A DNA stretch of 64,000 bases. Origin: Aquirickettsiella gammari. GTDB lineage: Bacteria; Pseudomonadota; Gammaproteobacteria; Diplorickettsiales; Diplorickettsiaceae. Shown here piece after piece: positions 9,136-17,598 of the stretch (positions within the stretch are counted from its first letter, which is position 1; the number at the start of each line of letters is the position of its first letter). The notes beneath the pieces were generated by a model. It saw only the letters and a list, made by a program, of their open reading frames with translations, was not told the DNA's origin and searched no databases. The stretch covers positions 682,001 to 746,000 of the forward strand of contig OY969558.1 in assembly GCA_963701065.1 (NCBI GenBank), in the 5' to 3' direction. Made by a program: the position numbers and the translations under genes.

Positions 9136-9432
9136 CTACTCACCTTTCGCAGCGTCAGCATTTTCTGATAAGGACTCATTTTCAAACTCATACTCGAACT
9201 CTTCACGTAATCGTCGTTGCTCTAAATAATCTTCAATAGCTCGACGTTTTTCAAGCGAAAATCGAACCGGCGAAACTTTCGTTTTTTTATTTAATGCATC
9301 TAAGGCCAATTCTTCTGGCCATGTATCGAGCTCTTCATCCTCGATGTCTAAGATATCGGGTGGTAATTCAGTATCACTCCCTCCATCACTGTCATCTTCT
9401 TCTAATAAAGCCTCAGTTTCTTTATACTCCAT
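9136..9432 (-). CDS. Small acidic protein, resembles PA3496-type proteins
   Basis: A protein of 98 residues. The first half is strongly acidic (EEDDSDGGSD, DIEDEELD), and the second half carries a charged helix ending RRAIEDYLEQRRLREE. The short RRxIEDYLExRRL pattern after an acidic stretch recalls the small gammaproteobacterial proteins annotated as the PA3496 family of putative envelope-integrity proteins; this is a resemblance by eye only. It lies immediately upstream of accA with a 2-base gap. No signal peptide or membrane helix is present, so it is probably cytoplasmic. The function is unknown. Confidence 0.6.
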   Translation of the reverse strand: MEYKETEALLEEDDSDGGSDTELPPDILDIEDEELDTWPEELALDALNKKTKVSPVRFSLEKRRAIEDYLEQRRLREEFEYEFENESLSENADAAKGE

Positions 9433-9522
9433 AGATCCTACCTATTAAATAATAGCAGCCTATTTTAGCGCTTACTTTAGTGGGTGTGATACCCATTTGG
9501 CAAGTAGAACCTCCTTCCTGTT

Positions 9523-9907
9523 ATGAATAAACTTTTACCTCTAATCAAAAACATTCGTGAATATCAACTTTGTGCCAATCATTTACCGTTTAATCCTAGA
9601 CCTATACTACAGCACATAGCAAAAGTCGTTTACTCATTGTAGGTGTCAAGCCCCAGGAATTCGTGTACATAGCCCCGAAATTCCCGGAATGCCGAGAGAC
9701 AACCTCTGCGTCAGAGGCAACAAGTGAAGCAAACCAAATTTAATCGCGACTGTCGCCTCTTTTTTAGATTACTTATCACATTATTTTCCATTACCACCCC
9801 CATCACCACGAAATAATATTTGCTTAAAGCAAAATTCATGGTTCCAGGAGGTCACTGTTCCAACTTTGCGCACCGCATGCCTTCAAGCACTTCATACAAA
9901 TGTCTAG
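9523..9907 (+). pseudogene. Broken uracil-DNA glycosylase-family gene
   Basis: Two pieces of one protein can be read. The first, from ATG 9523 to TAG 9640-9642, reads IREYQLCANHLPFNPRPILQ, the N-terminal signature of the small family annotated as uracil-DNA glycosylase family protein. One frame over, 9613-9642 continues SKSRLLIVG, the expected next strand. The second piece, about 9764-9907 in frame 2, reads DYLSHYFPLPPPSPRNN and then LKQNSWFQEVTVPTLR, matching the usual YFPLPHPSPRN and NPWFExxxLPxLR end of the family. About 110 central residues, including the catalytic region after the VGQAPG strand, are gone and replaced by about 110 bases of unrelated DNA. It therefore cannot make an active enzyme. 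Confidence 0.8.
9650..9760. repeat. GC-richer insert inside the glycosylase pseudogene, possible dispersed repeat
   Basis: Between the two glycosylase fragments lies sequence richer in G and C than its surroundings. It holds a perfect CCTCTG/CAGAGG hairpin at about 9704-9718 and an outer GGAATT/AATTCC pair. The complementary strand reads open for some distance (RHSGNFGAMYTNSWGLTP). No transposase and no clear target duplication are visible. It may be one copy of a short non-autonomous element. I see no second copy in this window. Confidence 0.45.
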
Positions 9908-9966
9908 GGCGCTTTAGCTTATACACGAGTTTTATCCCAAATTCATCGCCTAAAATTAAAGTCGTA

Positions 9967-10431
9967 TTAATCTTTTTTATCTTCTACCTTAATCTTTTTT
10001 ACAGGTGCCTTATCTCTCTTAGGGATAATAACTCTTAATACTCCCTGTTTTCCCTCTGCCGTAATCTTGTTGGAGTCTGCTGTATCTGGTAAAGAAAAAC
10101 GACGATAAAACCGTCCTTTGGACCGCTCAGCCCGGGTATATCCCTCGTTTTCTTCTTGCTTAGTCACAACACGTTCGCCTTTGATCGTCAATATTCCACT
10201 TTCCATAGAGATCTCGATGTCTTTAGGATCAACCCCTGGTATATCAGCGTAGAGTACAAAGCGGGTCGGTTCCTCTTTAATATCAACCGCAGGCGCCCAA
10301 TGACCGGTTTCAACCAAAGAACTATCCTCGAAAGGAGGATGATTCGGCTCAAATAGTTGATCCCATTCTTGGGACAAACGATGTAGCTGGTGAAGTAAAG
10401 AAGGGACTCTATAGCGTATAATATTTGACAT
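9967..10431 (-). CDS. Small heat shock protein, Hsp20/alpha-crystallin family
   Basis: An ATP-independent holdase that binds unfolding proteins and passes them to ClpB and DnaK. The 154 residues contain an N-terminal arm (LHRLSQEWDQLFEP), the alpha-crystallin domain at about 45-140 (FVLYADIPGVDPKDIEISME, GILTIKGER, FYRRFSLPDTAD) and the GVLRVIIPKRD end with the I-x-I type motif. A strong AAGGAGG lies 8 bases before the ATG. I do not see a clear sigma-32 promoter upstream. ClpB at 51.6-54.3 kb is its likely partner. Confidence 0.95.
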   Translation of the reverse strand: MSNIIRYRVPSLLHQLHRLSQEWDQLFEPNHPPFEDSSLVETGHWAPAVDIKEEPTRFVLYADIPGVDPKDIEISMESGILTIKGERVVTKQEENEGYTRAERSKGRFYRRFSLPDTADSNKITAEGKQGVLRVIIPKRDKAPVKKIKVEDKKD

Positions 10432-10712
10432 AATACGTTCCTCCTTGTATAGAAATACCTTTAGTTTAACCCAAAAAAGTTAATCTGTTCATTTTTATAT
10501 TTATACACAAGCCGTATGCTTTAAATTCGTTGAGTTTTAGTTTCTGAGCCCGCTAAATCACTGGCTCAATAGAGATGCTTACTGTTTTCTGATAGATTAG
10601 CTGTTTACCCTGAAGGGCCGTTGCCATCATTATTAAACGCAACAAGACATCGACCAAAGCATAGAAAAATATTTAATTAAAAAACAAATAGTGCGCCGAT
10701 TATTACCTGCTA

Positions 10713-11621
10713 ATGCCTAATAAATTTTTAAATCTTATCCATCCTCGTTATTGGCCCACCTGGCTAGGGCTAGGAATTTTATATCTCGTCACTAAACTAC
10801 CTTATACATTACAATTAGAATTTGGAAAAAATTTAGGTCGAATTTCTTATTATTTATTGAAAAGATTTCGACGTGTTGCCGAAATTAATCTAAAACTTTG
10901 TTTTCCGACTTTATCCCATCAAGCACGGGAATATTTACTCAAAAAACAGTTTCAATCCTTAGGGATGGGCTTAATTGAATCGGCAATGGCTTGGTGGATG
11001 CCAGAACACAAATTAAACTCATTGATTCAGGTAAGCGGCTTAGAGCATCTACAAGAAGCGATCGCGAAAAAGAAGGGGGTATTGATTTTAAGTGGCCATT
11101 TTACCTCGCTGGACATTTGCGGACGTTTATTTTCTAGCATTTTTCCCATGCAGGTTGTTTATCGAGAGCAAAAAAACCAAGTCATCGATATGTTATTAAA
11201 AAGGCACCGCAACTTTAAATGGATGCAACCCATACATCGACAAGCGATTCGTCAAATTATTAAAGCTCTAAAGCAAAATAGGGCAATTTGGTATGCTGCT
11301 GATCAAGATTACGGTGCCACACACAGCATTTTTGCGCCTTTTTTTAATATCTCTGCCGCTACTATTACCACCCCCAGCCGTTATGCAAGTCGAACTGGCG
11401 CGCAAGTTGTCACTTTGTTTTGCCATCGACTGGCTAAAAAAAGGGGCTACCAAATTACCATCGGGCCTATTTTAGAAAACTTTGCCGAAGGCGATGATTA
11501 TCAAGATGCGCTGCGCTTTAATCAGCTATTAGAGCACGCTATCTGCGCCCATCCAGAACAATATCTTTGGATACATAGACGCTTTAAAACACGCCCTTTA
11601 GGTGAAAAATTTCCCTATTAA
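10713..11621 (+). CDS. lpxL: Lipid A biosynthesis acyltransferase (LpxL/HtrB family)
   Basis: Transfers a secondary acyl chain from acyl-ACP to the Kdo2-lipid A precursor at the inner membrane. An N-terminal membrane anchor (WLGLGILYLVTKLPY) is followed by the HxxxxD catalytic motif, H129 and D134 in SGHFTSLD, and by the later YAADQDYGATHSIFAPFF block. At 302 residues it is full length. The family contains LpxL, LpxM and LpxP, and the chain specificity cannot be read from the sequence. The next gene starts 15 bases downstream, but its product (a permease) is unrelated in function. Confidence 0.88.
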   Translation: MPNKFLNLIHPRYWPTWLGLGILYLVTKLPYTLQLEFGKNLGRISYYLLKRFRRVAEINLKLCFPTLSHQAREYLLKKQFQSLGMGLIESAMAWWMPEHKLNSLIQVSGLEHLQEAIAKKKGVLILSGHFTSLDICGRLFSSIFPMQVVYREQKNQVIDMLLKRHRNFKWMQPIHRQAIRQIIKALKQNRAIWYAADQDYGATHSIFAPFFNISAATITTPSRYASRTGAQVVTLFCHRLAKKRGYQITIGPILENFAEGDDYQDALRFNQLLEHAICAHPEQYLWIHRRFKTRPLGEKFPY

Positions 11622-11636
11622 ATGTCCCTGTGAAAA

Positions 11637-12842
11637 ATGATTATGAATAATAAACTGATTGGCGGCATACTTCTAATCGTTGGAACGAGTATCGGTGGCG
11701 GAATGCTAGCCTTACCTATCGCGACGGCACAATTAGGATTTATAAATGCTTTTATCGCTTTAGTTTTATGTTGGGCCGTCATGACGCTAAGTGCATTGCT
11801 TATTTTAGAGGTCAACCTTTGGCATCCAGTCAACAGCAACTTAATCACGATGGCCAAAACAACTTTAGGGACATTCGGCCAAATTATCGCATGGGCCAGC
11901 TATTTATCATTGCTTTACGCTTTATTAGCCGCTTACATCGCAGGTGGAAGCGATTTTTTGCAACACCTTTTATTAACATTCCATATCACTGTGTCAACTA
12001 AAATTTCGGCTTTATTATTTACGGCTTTATTAAGTCTAGTCGTTTATAAAGGACTTAGATCGGTAGATTATATTAATCGGGGTTTAATGTTTAGTAAATT
12101 ATTTACCTTTATCTTATTAGCCCTATGTATTTTTCCTTTTATCTCCATAGATTACCTATTAACCCTAGCAAACCCACATTCTACTACTATGATTTTAGGT
12201 AGCATTACCGTTATTATGACTTCTTTTGGTTTTGCGGTCATAGTACCCAGCTTACGGAGTTATTTTAAAAATGATTTACTCATGCTGCGTAAAACCATCC
12301 TGATTGGTAGTTTAATTCCGTTGTTCTGTTATGTTATATGGGAAATAGCCATTATGGGTGTTATTCCTGCGCAAGGAAATCCAAGCTTAACGCTCATGTA
12401 TCATTCAGGTCACTCAGCCAGCGATTTAATGATGGCCTTAAGTAATCTACTCCACAACAGACTCATTAATCTTTTAGCAAAAATCTTTACTTCAATCTGC
12501 CTTGCCACATCTTTTCTAGGTGTTGCTTTGAGCCTATTTGACTTCTTAAGTGATGGGTTAAAGATTAAAAAACGCGCTTTGAACAAATTTGTTCTTTATA
12601 TGCTCACCTTCCTTCCTCCCTTCCTTATCGCGAACCATTATCCGCATATATTTATTATAGCTTTATCTTATGCAGGGGTACTTTGTGCCCTATTATTAAT
12701 ACTCCTTCCCGCTATGATGGCATGGAGCGGACGGTATATTAAAAAATCTGCTATAGGTTATCGGCTAGCTGGAGGGAAATTTTTATTAATTAGTTTAATA
12801 ACTATTGCTTTATTTATCATTGTTCTAAGTCTTATCAATTAA
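11637..12842 (+). CDS. Aromatic amino acid permease, TyrP/HAAAP family (copy 1)
   Basis: An inner-membrane proton symporter of 401 residues with about 11 helices. Helix 1 carries the family pattern LIVGTSIGGGMLALPIATA, and KGLRSVDYINRGLM and TSFGFAVIVPSLRSYF are further HAAAP-family stretches. The family takes up tyrosine, tryptophan or phenylalanine; which one cannot be told here. Starts at 11637 or 11643 (MNNKLIGG) are both possible, each with a poor Shine-Dalgarno. The gene is followed after five bases by a close paralogue, so the pair is an operon formed by tandem duplication. Confidence 0.88.
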   Translation: MIMNNKLIGGILLIVGTSIGGGMLALPIATAQLGFINAFIALVLCWAVMTLSALLILEVNLWHPVNSNLITMAKTTLGTFGQIIAWASYLSLLYALLAAYIAGGSDFLQHLLLTFHITVSTKISALLFTALLSLVVYKGLRSVDYINRGLMFSKLFTFILLALCIFPFISIDYLLTLANPHSTTMILGSITVIMTSFGFAVIVPSLRSYFKNDLLMLRKTILIGSLIPLFCYVIWEIAIMGVIPAQGNPSLTLMYHSGHSASDLMMALSNLLHNRLINLLAKIFTSICLATSFLGVALSLFDFLSDGLKIKKRALNKFVLYMLTFLPPFLIANHYPHIFIIALSYAGVLCALLLILLPAMMAWSGRYIKKSAIGYRLAGGKFLLISLITIALFIIVLSLIN

Positions 12843-12847
12843 CTCCT

Positions 12848-14035
12848 ATGAATGTAAAACAATTGGGTGGTATATTATTAATTACTGGGAATGCGATAGG
12901 TGGTGGAATGTTAGCTTTACCACTCGCAACCGCTCAAGCTGGTTTTATCAATTCAGCGCTGTTTTTGCTTGCTTGTTGGGCAATCATGTTAACCGGCGCT
13001 TTACTTATTTTAGAAGTTAACCTTTGGTTTCCTCGCCACAGCCATTTAATTTCCATGGCGCGAGCTACTTTAGGAACCCCAGGTGAAATCATCGCGTGGT
13101 TATGTTATCTATTCTTGCTATATTCTTTATTAGCCGCCTATATCGCCGGTGGTTCGGATTTTTTACAAGGTTTATTACAAAAAAAAGATATCCACTTTGC
13201 AACGGGTATTACAGCGACTTTATTTGTTCTTATCTTAGGTGCTGTCGTCTATAAAGGTATCCGCTCGGTCGATTTATTAAATCGTATTTTGATGGGTGGA
13301 AAGTTACTTATTTTTTGCCTCTTAGTTTTATTTTTATTTCCTTTTATATCGATTAAGCAACTAGGGCAAGGGGAGCTACATCATTTATCAGCTAGCCTTA
13401 CTATTATCATAACCTCCTTTGGTTTTGCCGCTATTATTCCAAGTTTACGCAGTTATTTTCACAGTAATATTAGGCAATTACGGCAAGTCATTTTTTTTGG
13501 CAGTCTCATTCCACTTATTTGTTATATCCTTTGGATCGGGGCGATTATGGGCGTTATTCCGATTGATAAACTTTCATCAATTGCCCACACTGGTGATGCT
13601 ACCAGTCGTTTAACAAATACATTAAGTCACTTATTAAATAACAATATTATTACATTTCTTGCTTGGGTATTTACCTCTATTTGTTTAGCCACTTCCTTTT
13701 TAGGAGTAGGAATTAGTTTATTTGATTTCCTAATAGACGGCCTAAGATTGAAACCCACCGATAAAAATAAGATTATTGTACATCTACTTAGTTTTTTACC
13801 CCCTTTAATAATTGTTTTGTTTTATCCTAGCGCATTTATGGCGGCGTTAAACTATGCGGGCATTTGGTGTGCCAGCTTATTGGCCTTGCTTCCCGCACTG
13901 ATGGCCTGGTCTGGACGTTATCATCAACAAATCGTTTCTCCTTATCGCGTTATCGGCGGAAAAGCTTTATTAAGTTTGCTGATCATAGTCTCGTCTATTA
14001 TCATTGTGCATGCGATTATTGTTGATATTTTTTAA
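12848..14035 (+). CDS. Aromatic amino acid permease, TyrP/HAAAP family (copy 2)
   Basis: A protein of 395 residues, clearly paralogous to the gene before it: ITGNAIGGGMLALPLATAQ at the N-terminus, KGIRSVDLLNRILMGGK and TSFGFAAIIPSLRSYF align without gaps. The two have diverged across most positions, so the duplication is old and the pair may now differ in substrate. There are about 11 membrane helices. The start follows the stop of copy 1 by five bases, so expression is very likely coupled. Confidence 0.88.
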   Translation: MNVKQLGGILLITGNAIGGGMLALPLATAQAGFINSALFLLACWAIMLTGALLILEVNLWFPRHSHLISMARATLGTPGEIIAWLCYLFLLYSLLAAYIAGGSDFLQGLLQKKDIHFATGITATLFVLILGAVVYKGIRSVDLLNRILMGGKLLIFCLLVLFLFPFISIKQLGQGELHHLSASLTIIITSFGFAAIIPSLRSYFHSNIRQLRQVIFFGSLIPLICYILWIGAIMGVIPIDKLSSIAHTGDATSRLTNTLSHLLNNNIITFLAWVFTSICLATSFLGVGISLFDFLIDGLRLKPTDKNKIIVHLLSFLPPLIIVLFYPSAFMAALNYAGIWCASLLALLPALMAWSGRYHQQIVSPYRVIGGKALLSLLIIVSSIIIVHAIIVDIF

Positions 14036-14103
14036 TATTGCGTTTTATTGAGCGGGATCTAGCTTTTAAATATTACCAAGATAGGTAAATAGGAAGACAA
14101 TTA

Positions 14104-16104
14104 ATGCCTTACCAAAAAAAATGTGCTAATGCGATTCGTTTTCTTAGCCTAGATGCCGTAGAGCAAGCCAACTCAGGACATCCTGGCATGCCGATGGGAA
14201 TGGCCGACATTGCCACTGTTTTATGGAACGATTTCCTCGTTCATAACCCGCAAAACCCACAATGGTCTAACCGCGATCGTTTCATTTTATCAAATGGACA
14301 TGGATCGATGCTGCACTACGCATTACTCCACTTAACGGGTTACGATCTTCCTTTAGAAGAGATTAAACGATTTCGCCAATTACATTCAAAAACACCTGGC
14401 CATCCTGAAGTGGGTTTGACCCCAGGTATTGAAACAACAACAGGCCCTCTTGGCCAAGGATTCGCTAATGCGGTGGGCATGGCCTTAGCTGAACGTAATT
14501 TAGCGGCTTATTTCAATCGTCCTTATCATGATATTGTCGATCATTTCACTTATGTTTTTATCGGCGACGGTTGTTTAATGGAAGGGATTTCTCATGAAGC
14601 AGGTTCACTCGCTGGCTGTTTAGGTTTAGGTAAATTAATTGCTTTTTGGGATGATAATAATATTTCGATTGATGGGGATGTCGCTGGATGGTTTAGAGAC
14701 GATACGCCGAAACGTTTTGCCGCTTATCATTGGCACGTTATTGCTGATATCGACGGACATGATCCGAAACAAATTAAAATAGCCATCGAAAAAGCGCGTG
14801 CGGTAACCGACAAACCGAGCTTACTCTGCTGCAAAACAAAAATTGCATTTGGCTCACCTAATTTAGCCGGCAGTCACCAAGCGCATGGCGCCGCATTAGG
14901 TGAAAAAGAAATAGCCGCCACCAGAGACGCACTTAATTGGGATTACCCACCTTTTCAAATTCCAAAAGATATTTATGCCGCTTGGGATGCTCGCTCTAAG
15001 GGAAGTGCAGTTGAAAAAGCTTGGGAAGAAAAGTGGAATCAGTATCAAGAAAAATTTCCACTGCTTGCCGAAGAATATCAACGAAGAATCAAGCGGAAAC
15101 TACCTGCAGATTGGGCAGAAAAAACTAAATCAATCATAGAAAGCTTTTACCAACACGGCTCGAAAAAAATAGCTACTCGTAAAGCGTCACAACAGGTATT
15201 AAACGCCTTTGCTCCTCTTTTACCGGAATTGCTAGGCGGCTCAGCCGATTTAACCGAATCTAATGCAAGCTGTTGGGAAGGATCGCAGGTCCTAACAAAA
15301 GAAAATCCATCCGGTAACTATATTCATTATGGAGTACGTGAGTTCGGTATGTCTGCCATGATGAATGGAATCGCTTTACACGGTGGATTGATACCTTATG
15401 GCGGTACTTTTCTAGTCTTTAGTGATTATGCGCGTAATGCGGTTCGTTTATCCGCTTTGATGAAACAACAGGTTATTTTTGTTTATACGCATGATTCGAT
15501 AGGATTAGGTGAAGATGGCCCAACCCATCAACCGATAGAACATATTAATAGCTTACGACTTATTCCCAATCTTTCGGTTTGGCGACCCTGTGATAGCTTA
15601 GAAACAGCGATAGCTTGGCAACAAGCTTTAGAGCGCTCAGGACCAAGCTGTTTACTATTGACTCGACAAGCATTAGCTGGACAAAATCATTCTGAAAAAA
15701 CCTTAAAGAATATTCATCGTGGTGCCTACACGCTACTCGAGAGCCACGCAAAGCCTGAAGCGATTATCATCGCAACAGGCTCTGAAGTTAGTTTGGCCGT
15801 GGCGGCGGCGGAATCTTTAAATAAACAAGGAAAACGAATCCGAGTCGTCTCTATGCCCTCAGCCGATCGCTTTGAACAACAAGATCCGGCCTATCAAGCG
15901 GATATCTTGCCGAGTTCGGTCAAACTGCGAATTGCGATAGAAGCTGGAAACAAGGATTTTTGGTATCGTTATGTAGGGGATAAGGGTAAAGTAATCGGTA
16001 TTAATCAATTTGGCGAGTCAGCACCAGGCCCCGATGTCTTTAAAGAATTTGGCTTTACTATAGACAACATTATCAAAACACTAAACCATTTATTAGCCGT
16101 TTAA
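14104..16104 (+). CDS. tkt: Transketolase
   Basis: A thiamine-diphosphate enzyme of the non-oxidative pentose phosphate pathway moving two-carbon units between sugar phosphates. SLDAVEQANSGHPGMPMGMA at the N-terminus, GDGCLMEGISHEA (the ThDP/Mg site, GDG...N type) and the pyrimidine-domain REFGMSAMMNGIALHGG are all diagnostic. At 666 residues it is full length. A good AGGAAG lies upstream of the ATG. gapA follows after 13 bases, a pairing known in gammaproteobacterial glycolytic clusters. Confidence 0.97.
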   Translation: MPYQKKCANAIRFLSLDAVEQANSGHPGMPMGMADIATVLWNDFLVHNPQNPQWSNRDRFILSNGHGSMLHYALLHLTGYDLPLEEIKRFRQLHSKTPGHPEVGLTPGIETTTGPLGQGFANAVGMALAERNLAAYFNRPYHDIVDHFTYVFIGDGCLMEGISHEAGSLAGCLGLGKLIAFWDDNNISIDGDVAGWFRDDTPKRFAAYHWHVIADIDGHDPKQIKIAIEKARAVTDKPSLLCCKTKIAFGSPNLAGSHQAHGAALGEKEIAATRDALNWDYPPFQIPKDIYAAWDARSKGSAVEKAWEEKWNQYQEKFPLLAEEYQRRIKRKLPADWAEKTKSIIESFYQHGSKKIATRKASQQVLNAFAPLLPELLGGSADLTESNASCWEGSQVLTKENPSGNYIHYGVREFGMSAMMNGIALHGGLIPYGGTFLVFSDYARNAVRLSALMKQQVIFVYTHDSIGLGEDGPTHQPIEHINSLRLIPNLSVWRPCDSLETAIAWQQALERSGPSCLLLTRQALAGQNHSEKTLKNIHRGAYTLLESHAKPEAIIIATGSEVSLAVAAAESLNKQGKRIRVVSMPSADRFEQQDPAYQADILPSSVKLRIAIEAGNKDFWYRYVGDKGKVIGINQFGESAPGPDVFKEFGFTIDNIIKTLNHLLAV

Positions 16105-16117
16105 ACGAGGAACAATT

Positions 16118-17137
16118 ATGATGACAACAACACGTATTGCTATCAATGGTTACGGCCGTATCGGTCGTAATATTTTAAGAGCTCTTTTTGAAAACCCTAA
16201 TCAACATAACATAGAGATTATTGCGATTAATGATTTAGGTAATATTGATATTAATGCCCATTTAACCCGTTATGATACCACGCACGGAAAGTTTCCTGGA
16301 ACAGTTAGCATCGATAAGGATTATTTAGTCGTCAATAATAAGCGGATAAAAATAATTTCGGAACGGGATCCAGAAAAACTACCCTGGAAAGCATTAAATA
16401 TCGATGTAGTTCATGAGTGTACCGGTTTATTCACCGCCCCTGATCAAGCTGCTAAACATATCAACGCGGGGGCAAAAAAGGTGTTAATTTCCGCGCCGGC
16501 CGGCAAAGGTGTTGATGCGACTATCGTATATGGTGTTAATCAACATACCTTAAAAAGTAGTCATCGCATTATTTCAAACGCATCCTGCACGACCAATTGC
16601 TTAGCGCCTCTGGCAAAAGCCTTACATGAACATCTAGGTATTCTTCAAGGATTGATGACTACCATTCATTCTTACACCAATGATCAAGTACTTATCGATA
16701 CTTATCATCCTGATATGTATCGCGCTCGATCCGCCACGCATTCGATGATTCCTACTAAAACAGGCGCTGCATCGGCACTCGGTTTGGTTTTACCTGAATT
16801 GGCCGGCAAACTGGATGGTTTAGCGATACGTGTTCCTACGATAAATGTCTCTTTAGTCGATTTAAGTTTTCAGTCAAAACGTGCCACAACGGCCATGGAA
16901 GTCAATCAAATCTTAAAAAAAGCTTCGGAAGAAAAAGCACTCCAGGGTGTGCTCAATTACAGTGAAGAAGCACTTGTTTCTATAGATTACAACCATAATT
17001 CCGCTTCTTCCACAGTGGATGCGTCACAAACGCGAGTTATTGGTGATTTTGTTAAAGTACTTGCTTGGTATGATAATGAATGGGGCTTTTCTAATAGGAT
17101 GCTTGACGTTACCACCGCCTTGATGAAAGCGGCTTAA
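16118..17137 (+). CDS. gap: Glyceraldehyde-3-phosphate dehydrogenase, type I
   Basis: Oxidises and phosphorylates glyceraldehyde-3-phosphate in glycolysis. The Rossmann start INGYGRIGRN, the catalytic Cys157 in SNASCTTNCLAPL and the WYDNEWGFSNRM end are present, in 339 residues. Asp39 (NDLG) at the end of the second strand favours NAD over NADP by the usual rule. The MTTTRIAINGYG start can be either of two adjacent ATGs after GAGGAACAATT. Erythrose-4-phosphate dehydrogenase is a paralogue, but the sequence around the active site reads as GAPDH. pgk, pyk and fba, often next in such clusters, do not follow here. Confidence 0.94.
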   Translation: MMTTTRIAINGYGRIGRNILRALFENPNQHNIEIIAINDLGNIDINAHLTRYDTTHGKFPGTVSIDKDYLVVNNKRIKIISERDPEKLPWKALNIDVVHECTGLFTAPDQAAKHINAGAKKVLISAPAGKGVDATIVYGVNQHTLKSSHRIISNASCTTNCLAPLAKALHEHLGILQGLMTTIHSYTNDQVLIDTYHPDMYRARSATHSMIPTKTGAASALGLVLPELAGKLDGLAIRVPTINVSLVDLSFQSKRATTAMEVNQILKKASEEKALQGVLNYSEEALVSIDYNHNSASSTVDASQTRVIGDFVKVLAWYDNEWGFSNRMLDVTTALMKAA

Positions 17138-17224
17138 TTTAAACCCCAGAAAAGCTTGAAAAAGTGCTTTCACTCACATTTTTATTAAGTGTGACCTAAG
17201 TTTTCTACCGCGCTGGGGAAGACG

Positions 17225-17253
17225 GTTAAGACTTGCAAAAAAGAGGCTATAAT
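17225..17253 (+). promoter_or_regulatory. Possible sigma-70 promoter for rpoZ-spoT
   Basis: A perfect TATAAT lies at 17248-17253, 86 bases before the rpoZ ATG. The best -35 at 17-base spacing is only GTTAAG (17225-17230), so the -10 is the main evidence. Confidence 0.4.
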
Positions 17254-17338
17254 TTAATTAGGTATGAAGATAGTAGAGATATAGCCAAATAATGATATAG
17301 TACTAGGTTCCGTTTCGTTCAATAAATAGAGAAATCCT

Positions 17339-17578
17339 ATGGCACGTGTTACTGTTGAAGATTGTTTAAAAAAGGTTAAAAACCATTTTGAGTTAGTTAT
17401 TGTCGCCTCGAAACGAGCACGGCAGATTGCCAAAGGGGGTATGGCCTTGGTTGATCCTGAAAATGATAAGCCTACCGTCATCGCCTTAAGAGAAATCGCC
17501 AGTGGTCGGCTCAACGAAGCGGAGGAAAAGTCCGATAAAGAAAGTGATGCTAATAGGTCATCATCTACAGGTTTTTAA
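17339..17578 (+). CDS. rpoZ: RNA polymerase omega subunit
   Basis: Omega helps fold and hold the beta-prime subunit and, in proteobacteria, forms part of one ppGpp-binding site on RNA polymerase. MARVTVEDCLKK, NHFELVIVASKRARQI and KPTVIALREIASGRL match the family throughout. At 79 residues it is slightly shorter than the E. coli protein (91) at its C-terminus. It lies 20 bases before spoT, the same neighbour as in E. coli. Confidence 0.96.
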   Translation: MARVTVEDCLKKVKNHFELVIVASKRARQIAKGGMALVDPENDKPTVIALREIASGRLNEAEEKSDKESDANRSSSTGF

Positions 17579-17598
17579 TAAAAATTGGGGGAACTTAC

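Larger units (their letters stand above)
9433..9966. other. 534-base gap without an intact gene
   Basis: The only content I can name is the degenerate glycosylase gene and its insert. The outer parts hold no terminator with a T-run, no tRNA and no convincing promoter for either neighbouring minus-strand gene. Confidence 0.7.

Noticed and set aside
10432..10712. TGAGCC/GGCTCA hairpin upstream of lpxL as a tRNA or small RNA gene
   Set aside because: No cloverleaf, no promoter and no terminator fit; only one short stem is visible.
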